NCBI RefSeq assembly: GCF_000764305.2
Contig: NW_025934572.1
Span: 434,001-498,000, forward strand
Source: Hyalella azteca
Taxonomy: Eukaryota > Arthropoda > Malacostraca > Amphipoda > Hyalellidae
Direction: 5' to 3'
DNA: 64,000 nt
Positions 23,501 through 33,500 of the stretch are shown piece after piece. Within the stretch, counting starts at the first letter, position 1. Every line of letters starts with the position of its first letter. A model generated the notes under the pieces. That model searched no databases. It was not told the DNA's origin and saw nothing but the letters and a program-made list of their open reading frames with translations. Both the position numbers and the translations under genes were made by a program.

Positions 23501-26162
23501 CTACAAATTCGTTTCACGTATTCTATAAAGACATGAATTTCTGCAGATTTTTTTTTTTGTTTATAAATTTTAATTTCACATTTGCTATAAAGACATGAAT
23601 TTATGTGGAATTTTCTTTGTTTTTAAATTTTATTTTCACATGTGCAGAGGAGATTCTGCCCCGTGTGCTGCTGGAGCTGTGCTCTCCATCCATACCTCCC
23701 GTCCAACACCTCGAAACGCAGCAGGCGCTCGTCAAGCAACTCGCCGATATTCTCGAGTTCACGCTCAAGTTCGACGAGCTTAAAGCAAGTCTTTTCAACC
23801 GTTATTCATTCCAATTTGTGCTCCTAAAGCTCTCTCATACGAAGCAAATTCTTCGTTGAATACAATATTTCCATACCTTTTAATAGTGCTGGCATATTCT
23901 GTTAATAATGCACGTTAAATATAATAATGCACGTTAAATACGTACATTATCTACATAGCTTCTAATACTGTTGGCGTATTCTTAATCAAGTGATATCGTC
24001 AAGATTAATTAATCCTCTTATTGGCAGATGACGACACCTGCTATCCAGAACGACTTTAGCTACTACAGACGAACGATGATGCGCACGCGTCTGGACCACA
24101 CCACCCCCCAGGACCTGGGCTGTAATGGTGACTCTGAAGAGGACATCTCAAAACTCGACCATCAGACCGCCAACAAGATGAGCCTCTTCTACGCCTACCC
24201 CACGCCAATGCTGCGCGTCATCAGCGAAGCCACATCCAAATTTGTAGCAGAGGTTCGTCTGGCTTTCCTCCCCACAAACATTGTGGTTGATTGCTCCCTC
24301 TACGAAGTTAATGTTTTTTTCTGATGGAAGCTGGGTACTTCATATCTACTTTCTCGGCTCATTTCATGTGCACTTGATAACCTACAATTTATCTTGGGCT
24401 TTTTCTAGTCGCTTGCCGTTAGTCGTGTGCTCTGTCTAATGACCTCCCGCTCTTCTTGGCTTCTTTACTCTTTACCTTTCATATTTCCTATATTTCTTTA
24501 AATTATTCTCGAACACTCTATTAACCTACACATGATTCGCTGGAACCTTTCTGTAAATTTTCTGTAATTTGAAGTTACTCGCGCGGTCCCTTTAACGACC
24601 AATAATCTATACGGCCCTTTCTTTCTATAAACCTCGGTCAATCCTGTACTCTCTCCACTTACGTGCCCTCAATTTTGCCTTCTCTCTAAGAATCATCCCT
24701 CGATTCTGCGTAACTGTTAATTTATTTTTATCCTGCGCTTTCGGAATGCGTAATGAAGCGCCCTTAATAAATGCTCCACTTGACATGATAACTCTTTGTC
24801 TTTTTTTGCTGCGCGCCAGGAACCATATGAGAGCAGTTGTTTACTCCCTTGATCTTTTGTCCACTAACTTTCATTTCTCTACGTAACTTAGTTCTAATGT
24901 AAGGTAATTGGGGGTGTTTTTTTTTTGTCTTTGAACAAATGTTTGGGCTATTTGTCTGAGTTAAATGCATTTGTTGCCTTTATTAATTCATGATTTTTTT
25001 CAATAGCATAAAGAAATCCCCCTGGAGCAGACGACAGAGACCCTGGGCACGATGGCGAAGGTGTGCCAGAAGATGCTCGAGAACCCGGACCTGATCGCGC
25101 GCTTCAAGCACGAAGAGACGCAGCTCTTCATCCTGCGCGTGATGGTGGCTCTTGTGATCCTCTACGACCACGTGCATCCTGTGGGGGCCTTTGCCAAGAC
25201 CAGCCATGTCGACGTCAAGGGATGCATCAAAGTTCTCAAGGAGCAGCCCGCGTCCAGTTCAGAAAACTTGCTTAACGCTCTCAGGTATGGTGTATAAAGT
25301 TATCGGGTTCTTGAAATTGTCTGGTTTAATTAATTCAGGCTCATGTCTTTTTCATGACATCCGTTTATTAATTTATTACCTATTAGATAAGATAAACTAT
25401 TTGAATTGTCTCTGAGTCCTGATTCTTATTATTGTCCATAGGTATGCTATATCAGGTGAAATAATTAGGGAGTCAACACTAAGAGTAATAATTATTAGAT
25501 AGTGATATTACAATATTAATTACTTCCATTCATTACTCGATGAAAGTTATAATGCCTCTTGGATGGAGACGTTTGAAGTAAGGAGTCCTAACAATTGCGG
25601 TTCTTTATTTAATTAGGCAGAACGTGTTGCAGTCTTGGTCATTGAATTACTTATGCCTTAAGACAAGGTTCTGAATGAGACTCAATGCAATGTCGGTTCT
25701 TGATAAATTTCAAGTTTTCAAACATTTTCAGTTCGCTTTAATCTACATAAAAATTATAATAGTTGGCAGTGGACAAAATGTTAATCGATTCTTTGACAAG
25801 TCAAATTAGTTGTTGAATATTTACAATGTATACAATATATTATCACCAAGACCAGCATACTGTTTACTGGGAAATTGAGTATGGACAAATAGAGGAAAAC
25901 TATTCAACTGTAATTTAATGGAATATTACCGTATACTGTTTCTGGTGTTACGCTGAGAGATATGGCTGCTTTCAGTGTTAAAAGAGGTGCACAAGAAGTC
26001 AGTTTTCATGGTTGCGCTGCTAAACATCTCCGAATGATCTACCCGTCTACGATCACTTTTTCCATGAGCGTCACTAATGTTGATGATATTTTCAGGTACA
26101 CCACGAAGCACCTCAACGACGACTCGACGCCTAAACACATCCGCACTCTCCTGGCGGTCTGA
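14443..26162 (+). CDS. CYRI: CYRI (FAM49) Rac1-interacting protein, seven exons
   Basis: This is a complete gene for CYFIP-related Rac1 interactor, which binds active Rac1 and restrains WAVE/Arp2/3 actin assembly at the cell edge. Exons 14443-14527, 21027-21148, 22922-23024, 23648-23784, 24028-24252, 25007-25284 and 26096-26162 join in phase to give 338 aa (vertebrate CYRI 323-324). The N-terminus MGNLL is a myristoylation signal, as in the family. The Rac-binding motif NDFSYYRR is present, with the paired arginines (human R160/R161) at about residues 163-164. The core [20 protein letters not shown] and [18 protein letters not shown] is nearly identical to vertebrate proteins, and the end reads [20 protein letters not shown]. 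The extra length is mostly in the loop after [10 protein letters not shown]. Intron 4 has a GC donor. Start chosen at MGN by homology; 5' UTR exons are not identified. Confidence 0.97.
14764..15197 (-). mobile_element. terminal-inverted-repeat DNA transposon remnant (DUF4817-type), copy 1
   Basis: Perfect 25-bp inverted termini: GCAGGTGATTCACGG... at the left, ...CCGTGAATCACCTGC at the right. The - strand still encodes a transposase C-terminus ([20 protein letters not shown] then [12 protein letters not shown]), a pattern seen at the end of DDE-type transposases of mariner-like elements that often carry an N-terminal DUF4817. The rest of the gene is deleted. It lies in CYRI intron 1. A relative is at 35541-36139. 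Confidence 0.8.
15487..15717. repeat. higher-order satellite with 17-bp monomers
   Basis: The monomer is GGTAATGCATTGGTAT plus one base; a 16-bp variant has TAATGTATTGG. Monomers are arranged A-A-B-C in a 67-bp unit repeated three times, followed by A and a degenerate B. It lies in CYRI intron 1. Long open frames on the - strand are repeat translation only. Confidence 0.92.
15718..21026. other. rest of CYRI intron 1, no further exon seen
   Basis: AT-rich intron. It holds a 23-nt palindrome at 16246-16268 (ACTTGGTATTA arms) beside a reading frame of unknown nature on the - strand (16235-16492), and a pair of CRE-like motifs at 17358-17381. No coding exon or recognised mobile element. Confidence 0.5.
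17358..17381. promoter_or_regulatory. inverted pair of CRE-like sites
   Basis: GATGACGTC and GACGTCATC face each other six bases apart; the first includes a full palindromic TGACGTCA, the CREB/ATF site. An intronic enhancer or alternative promoter is possible; function is not shown. Confidence 0.35.
21027..21148 (+). CDS. CYRI: CYRI exon 2
   Basis: Follows TTTTTGTGCAG. Encodes [19 protein letters not shown], then [22 protein letters not shown]; the last part parallels EDLQSYRGAGHEIRE in vertebrates. Donor GTGAGT, phase 0. Confidence 0.95.
22922..23024 (+). CDS. CYRI: CYRI exon 3
   Basis: Follows CCTGTACAG. Encodes [20 protein letters not shown] then [14 protein letters not shown]; the AW..V.PLV.KL..FY.FS pattern is conserved. 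Ends in G before GTGAGT (phase 1). Confidence 0.95.
23523..23647. repeat. 62-bp tandem duplication of the CYRI exon 4 acceptor region
   Basis: CTATAAAGACATGAATTT followed by a T-rich tract and TTTCACAT occurs at 23523 and again at 23585. The second copy runs straight into the functional TGTGCAG acceptor of exon 4; the first copy lacks the final CAG. Confidence 0.85.
23648..23784 (+). CDS. CYRI: CYRI exon 4 (GC donor)
   Basis: Follows CATGTGCAG. Encodes [18 protein letters not shown] then [20 protein letters not shown] and TLKFDELK. The coding phase forces the exon to end at AAA with the intron starting GCAAGT, the known GC-AG donor consensus. Confidence 0.94.
24028..24252 (+). CDS. CYRI: CYRI exon 5 (Rac-binding motif)
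   Basis: Follows ATTGGCAG. Begins [15 protein letters not shown], with the two Rac1-contact arginines, and ends [11 protein letters not shown]. The loop between ([16 protein letters not shown]) is longer than in vertebrates. Donor GTTCGT is off-consensus but phase is right. Confidence 0.95.
25007..25284 (+). CDS. CYRI: CYRI exon 6
   Basis: Follows TTTTTTTCAATAG. Encodes the most conserved block, including [16 protein letters not shown] and [11 protein letters not shown]. It is markedly GC-rich against AT-rich flanking introns. Donor GTATGG, phase 2. Confidence 0.96.
26096..26162 (+). CDS. CYRI: CYRI last coding exon
   Basis: Follows GATATTTTCAG. Completes Arg, then [21 protein letters not shown] and stop TGA (26160-26162). 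The 3' UTR probably extends into the following AT-rich DNA; an AATAAA-type signal lies near 26960. Confidence 0.95.
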
Positions 26163-29100
26163 GGGAACATTTCCTTGTCCAATTCCGTCGCGTGATAATT
26201 CCCTTGCATTTTGATTCATATTTTATTTTGTACATTACGTTTAGTTGAATTTTTATATTGCAGGGCCCTGATGGGGATGCTAGGTGTTGTAAGAAGATGA
26301 AGGTTGTAATGAGTTTTTATAGGAATTGTAAAATGGGTGCACATATTTGTAGTTCATTGAAATGCTTTTCTGCTGAAGAAAACAGTGCTTCTGTTTTTTT
26401 TATGTGAATAGCATATCTGCTTTTTGTGTCGGTAAACTCGTATATTTCATCATTGAAAATCGAAGTGTGGATAATAATGACAACTGGATGATGGCTGGCC
26501 ATGAGATGTCGAAGCTGATGCTCTAGATAGTGTCTCGTAGTACCGATACTACGGTATATCCGCTTAGTGAACTAGATGTCTGTTGAATGGGTCCGAACTG
26601 CTTCACTGCCATCATATCATTCCATCCTTATTTTAATATGATATTCTTTTACTTTCCACGAAAAATTTCTCGATGAATTTCCTCGTCTGTATTATTCATG
26701 CGCATGTTTTCATCGCTGAGCTGTATTCCAATTTTCGATGTCGCCTCTGGCTTAGTATATTATTATTTCTTAGCAGGGTTGACTGGAATGAAGCGGCTTG
26801 CGTATTACATTAACAATATTACCGAGTCTTCACATAATTAGCATATACTGTTTTTTTTACTTTCTACGCACTCGTTACTACCTACTTTTATAACAAATAT
26901 TAAATGTCTTTTGCCAAGTTGGTTCTTATTTGTCTCGTTATAAATTCGTTTCTGGAAAAAATAAAATTATGTGGATTTTTCAGGGTTCCATGTTTGTGTA
27001 AGCTATAGTTCGGCAATTGTCATTGCTATTGTAATAACTATTCGTCAATACACTTGGTAGTTCAAGTTATTTTAAATTTTTCTTCATAACTCTTTCAGAA
27101 TGTTCATTGTAAACTTTAATTTGAGCGCGATCGGCGCACCGAGTCTAACTGCGATTGTTTTCTTTTTACAGTGGAAGGGATTCATTGGAATATTCATGGG
27201 ATATGAGGTGGAGTATCTACTTTATATAGACACTAGCGGCTCCTGTTGGTACCAGATCTCTGACTTGTATTTTAGTACCATGAATTTTATTCTCTTCTCT
27301 GCCTGCATGTACATCCTGGCTTACTTTTCCTAAGCTTTTATTTAAACCCTCGAGACTCGTGACAAATCAGACGAGTTCATATCATTATCTTCTGTATCTT
27401 ACTAGTCATTTCCTATTTATTTCTACGGTTGTATCATCTACGATACATCCTACTGTTCTGCCCATATGTGGAAAACATACCACCCCGTAAATGTATGGGC
27501 CCTGTACCTTACGTGTGAAGTTACGTGTAACCATTTAGAGATGTAAGCCCGAGATCGTTGTACTCGAGACAACCTTTAAATTTGATGAAAATGCTTTACT
27601 TGTTTGTTCTGTTATTATGCCAGTCACTATGTGCCTAAGGTTGCCGTTGTGGGGAACTTCGAGATGCTGTTCAAAAAACCAGCTTGTACAGAAGGTAATT
27701 CAATCGCGTCTTGGAGGCTTTATTACTTATTGATGGCATGGAGTTTTGACAGAGCCTTATCATAGAAAACTTTCTCACTCTGTTTTTCTTTTTGCCTTAT
27801 TTGAGCCCTGTTGTGTCCGGTGACTGTGTGGTTTACAATAGGTCCGATCGTCCCGTGTCTGAAGTGTAGTAAAGTGACCACAACTTTTTGGCGTCTCAAA
27901 TCTTGTGGCTGAAGCCGCATTATCCTAGTTCGAGCTTTCCAGATGGTCTATCATTAAGATTTTTAGGCTTCTGTAGAAGTTCCTTTTGAGGTCGATTAAG
28001 CAATCGACTTCTCTGGATATTTTCTATCGGGCGTTGTTTCGCCAGAAGTAAGTTTTACTTGTATCTGTCTAGAAACATTAAAATCATAGATATGCTCAGT
28101 ATTTTACTAAATTATACTTCTCTCACTAAGTGACAGAATGTACTCGATAATCACCAAGTATTGACAATTAGCATTTTATGAAATTATTGAAAATATTTTG
28201 TATTATTATTGCTCTGCACGCGCACTTGAGCCCCGATTTCTCAGTGAAGTCAGTCGCACGCCTGACCATCACTTGCATGTAATAAATGGCTGCAATCGAA
28301 GAGTCATTTTAACAAATTGTTTAGCGTCAAACTGAGGGTTTTTATTTCATAATGCCGCGTGGGCCGTGCTGCGGGGTGCTCATCTCTGATGTGGTGACGC
28401 CTTCTATAAGTTTGTTGTATAAAGTAAGTCGATGTCTTGCTGTGTGATTCGTGATCATGAAACCAAAGTGATTAATTCTCTGCACTTGTTAATAAACTCC
28501 TGAAACTCCTGCTGTCTGTTATTTTTCGCGTCGAGCATCAGCATGCTAGACTCGCGTTTTCGATGTCAAGTTAATTTGGTTCAAAGATATTAATTTAATT
28601 TTTATCTCGAAACTCGGTTCGCATCTCTTTTGTATATACTACATACAGTGATCGCTCCCGTACATGTAACATTAATCCTGATATTTTTATTCTCAAGATT
28701 CTTCCCTAATTTAGTGACCATTTGAAGTTTCGATCTGTTGCTATGTAGCAGATGGCTAAGATCTTGAAGGATCGACCCGATTGAAGCGCTTGCAAACCCA
28801 TCTCTCCGCTCTGCCCATGCCGTTGAGGGAAGGCGTGTCATAGGCTAAGACGTCTAGAACCTTATGTCGTTATGGCCCTGGTAGATCGAATCACGACAGT
28901 TTGACGCAACTCGCGTGTTCAGACGCGCATGTCAGCGGTTGCAGGCAGACGCTTTGAATGCTACTCATCGCAGACGACTACCGTACCTCATTGTTTCAAT
29001 GGGTTTGAACTAGCCTGACACGAGTCGAAAGATGTTGAACGCACGCACCTTGATATTCCCTAAATAATATTTGTTAAGGTCAAGAAATGAGTACCTGTCT

Positions 29101-30441
29101 GTCGGCGAGACGGGTATCAACTCCTACTGATTAGCGTTGTGCTCGTGCAGCAGTAGAGGTGCTAGTAACAAATTAACAAATTCTTCCTTTCTCATGGCCT
29201 ATCATTAAGTTTGATCTAGCTAACATGGGCGAAAGTAGCCTTCCCTGAAAGCGTTATCTTAGCTAATCCCTCGCCAACTACAATAATTTAATGTTTGTTT
29301 GCTGGATTCGACTCCGGTGAAGAGCAAGAAAACAATTGCGATCTCGTCCCCGTAGAGGGACTTCTCAGAACGGTTGCTGTATTTATCAACTGCGACGGTG
29401 AACGTCTAGCTTGAGATAGTCGAAGTCTGAGAAGGAACTACTCGAGAGGCTTTTTATTGATGCATATATTGATAAAAGTGAGAAATATTATGCGGGTATG
29501 CCAGTAGAAAATGAAATTCTTGGTGATAGTATCCAGAAATAAAGAAATAACATGAATAAAATCTATTATCGGTTTATAAGATTTTCACACACTCGCGTCT
29601 CGGACGTGCCTGTGAAAATTTAGTATTTAACTACCATGATAAACACGCATCAAATTATTAAACACAGGCTAAAACACACTAAACATAGTATTCCTTTATA
29701 GGTTTGTACATCACAGAATCTTAAGAAAATATTTTACATGCTAGACGCATCTATGATGCCACTTAATTACCTAATAAAATAGAGTAAAAACTTACAAATA
29801 ACTAAAGAGCTCAGCTATTCCAACTTTCATTCATTACGTAGATACATACTATGAATCAACATGAAACCGAAAATACATCAGTGATTTTCTCATGTTTACT
29901 GTCAACTCGTTCATTACTTTGATAAAAGTTACGACGTAAATACAGTCTCATGACGTTAAACGTATTTACAACAAAATACAACCGTAATTTACGCGTCCAT
30001 TTTTCATTTTCATGAAAAACTTCGATTCCAAATAAAGTAAAGGGTTGCACCTTAAAAAACATTGACTAAATTGACACAACCAATGTGTTATCATTGGTGT
30101 CTTAGGGTCCACACGTATAAAACATTTAGGAAGAACGTGTTGCTTACACTCTACGGTCGTCACATTAAGTTTTACATTTATATCGTAGGTGCTGCAGTCC
30201 TCATACAGGCGTATATTAAATTATATTTGCGTATGAGGGTTTTTTTTATTACGGCTAGATACTCCTGTAAGTTTATGGTACATTACCCTGATATGCTAAA
30301 TTTTTGTCTACGTTAAGTACTGTCGAAGTAGCGGGCTACCTCATCATCGTCGATTAATTCTTCCATTTACACTCGAAGTGCGCCTCCTTGGTACGCAAGA
30401 TACGTCTCATTGGTACGCTGAGAGCGTCTCATAGGTACGCC
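26163..30441. other. convergent intergenic region between CYRI and the MFS gene
   Basis: Contains both 3' UTRs. For the - strand gene, AATAAA appears as TTTATT at 30245-30250, about 190 nt past the stop codon. No further exon, RNA gene or clear mobile element seen. Confidence 0.5.
30245..30250 (-). terminator. candidate polyadenylation signal of the MFS gene
   Basis: AATAAA on the - strand, about 190 nt downstream of the stop codon at 30442-30444. It is a plausible 3' end signal, unproven. Confidence 0.4.
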
Positions 30442-30527
30442 TCACTGACGGTTGAGCTCGCTGGTGGATTCTTTATGGACTTTTTTGTCGTGCACGAAGA
30501 GGCTTGTGAACAGGAACACGCCGCTAC
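30442..30527 (-). CDS. MFS last coding exon
   Basis: Acceptor TTGTTCAG. Encodes SSGVFLFTSLFVHDKKVHKE then STSELNRQ and TGA (30444-30442): the end of helix 12 plus a short charged tail. Confidence 0.87.
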
Positions 30528-33500
30528 CTGAACAAACGCACGCGTCGTGACGGAGAAAACCGAAAATGTTGAGGTTAGAATTGGATATTAAAGTTATAAT
30601 TAGTAAAAATTGCGATAAATATTCACAAAAAGAAGCACTGTACTAGTGTAAACGAAAAACCATTCATAATTAATGTGTTTCATATATGTCATTATATAGA
30701 CTGACGAGCTGAGAGTCTAAATATGTAATAAGTAATAGCGAGTATGTAATAATTTTGAAGTGCACATGAGCTGTCAACTCACTGAGTAGGAAGCAGCCAG
30801 GGTACATGATGTAGAGTGCAGTCCTGTAGGAGAAGGCATTACGTAGAGGCTCGACCAGTACAGGAGCGTTACCCCCGATGTTGTTCATAACGAACAAGAA
30901 GAAAGCCAGCGAGCTCGCCTTAACCGTCCCAGGCACGATGTCCAGCAGCACCGCAAATAGGATGCCGAACCACATCTCGGCTACCACCATCACGAAGAGG
31001 TGCAATTGTTAGTACAATGATGGATTCAATTGGATATTATGAAATATGAATTTTAATAGCCATTTATTAATTGTTCCATAGAACACAATTTTATTAATTT
31101 TTTGTTTATTTATTTCAATATTGTTCGGATATAGTTGCTCATTTCATACATTGGAAAACTATTCAAATGTTACTTGACGATCAAAAAAAATTATTCATCA
31201 ATAAACATTACATAGTAAAATATTGAAATCGTAATATAATATCGGGCTTTCCATTTTTATTGTATTCCTTTTAAAAGTGCTAAAGAACTATAAAAAACTT
31301 TTGAGACGAAGACAGTACAAGAAATGAATGCACGAGTCACCCACCGAAGAAGTAGGCACACAGCAGACTGTACATGGCAGCAGGAGGTGCGAGGTACAGC
31401 ACACCGGCAGCGAACGGCGTCGCCGCGAACTGCGCATGCGCCGACGGCCAACAGACGATAATAGAACAATATTAAACATGTCTTTCACTCTTGTAGTTTT
31501 TTTCCTAATTACCTATTCTTTCCCATTACAGCTTAGAAGTCACTATATTGATTAAAATTTGTGTAATACACTCACAAAGCTATTAGAACAATATCAAACA
31601 TGTCTTCCACTCTTGTAGTTTATTTCTATCAATTGCCTATTCTTTCCCATTACAGGTTTCAAGTCACTATATTGATTAAAAATTGCGTAATACACTCACG
31701 ACACCATGCATTCAAGAAGCCATACATTCACATTCACGAAGCAGCTTTTGGTCGTTTTCACTGTCCTTCGCGTCAAGCCAAGTCAGAACTGACTTTTTTA
31801 TATTAATACTCTAGTTCTACCTGCAGTTCATTTTATTCAAATGACTTCTAAAATCAATCTGACTTGGGGAATTTACTACTACAACTTATATTCTTTCCGA
31901 CATGACTTGTTTCTTAAGTTATTCTATCCTTAAAAACCGAATACACGAAAATAAATGAACTACACTACCGGACATTCTAAAAAACGCCAATCTCGTTAGG
32001 TTAGGGTTAGAGTTAGGGTTAGGTGTGTATAAACCCCTTCTTTACATTGCTGCACACTTTTCTACTAAGGTTGGGCCCAGCCAGGTTAGGTTCTTTTTAC
32101 TTTTTTTCGCAATTTTACTTAGTTCATTGGGTCAAAAATAATCATAGTCCGGACAAGTGCAATTAATATATACATATATATTACTCATTCTAGGCTAGTC
32201 CTCTTATACATTGGCTATATTGGAGAATTGGATAGGATAGAACATTGTATAATTTATCCCTGATATTGCATGTTTGTTCACCTGGCTCGCGGCCAGTACG
32301 TAGAGCCTGGCTTTAACCCCCAGCTTCTTGACGAGTCTGTCGGACACGAAGCCTCCCACCGCCACCCCCACCGTCCCCCCGACGATGCTCACCCACGACA
32401 CCCACGCCCCTACGTTGAAGTGAGGGTAGTACGTCTGGAAGTAGAGCTGCGTGTTGTATGCCCAGGTGAACCCTCCTGCGGGTGAAAAAAATGTAAAGGT
32501 AAAAATTGTAAAAAATATAACTCAGTACCCACTGCAGTGAGTGACAGAGAGCGCATTTTCTCGTCGACGAAAACTTGAGGTCACGGACGGACAGACAGAC
32601 AGAAAGACGGACATGGCGAGCACAATAGTGCATTTTTTCCATAAATGAGAAAATGCGCTAAAAATTGTAATCGTCAGCTAAGATTTATATATAAAAAGAA
32701 AACGTTAATTTTTTACCTAATTCCTGGGTAAAATAAAAAATTAAATAAATCAAACAGGACGTAAGGTTTATTCTAGAAGTAAAGATAAATTTTAGTTGTG
32801 CATCGAGTACAATACGTCAAAGATGGCCTTGAAATATATTTTTTCGTCCAACCTTACTCAAATAGTATCTGTACAGAAAATATCGAACTACGTCAAAGAG
32901 ATAAGCTATATATTAGTAGTGTAGAATTCATAATACACGTGGATATGTAATAACGACATACGAACTACGAAATAAAATGCAGTTACGCACACGTAGCAAT
33001 GAAAAGAATAAGAGGAAGAAATACAACTCAGTACTCACTGCAGGGAGTAACAGAGAGCGCATTTTCTCGTCGGCGAAAACATGAAGTCACGGACAGACGG
33101 ACAGACAGGCAGACGGACAGACGGACAGACAGACGGACGGACATGACGAGCACAATAGCGCCTTTTTCCATAATTGAGAAAATGCTATGGTAAATGAGAA
33201 ATAAATGGTAATGATATAACCTGTATGGCGGATGGAGGCAGCAAGACAGAGGAAGATGTACGAGGGCTTTATGATGGCAGAGACAAAGTCAGAGCTGAGC
33301 GCTGCCTTCAGAGTTGCTCTGACTGAGCGCCTCTTCGTCTGAGCAGCCTGGTCCTTGACGCTGGGAGAGCGTGGTGGCAGCTGCATGTCACTCATGGCGT
33401 AGCTCGTGTCTGTGATGTGTTACATTTGTCAACGGCAAAATTAGGTAAAATGTTCGAATTAAAAACGAGTCAAATCTAGAATGCTCGCTTGAGCACGAAA

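Noticed and set aside
28980..29030. tRNA box-B-like GGTTTGAAC
   Set aside because: No box A at the right spacing and no cloverleaf could be drawn.
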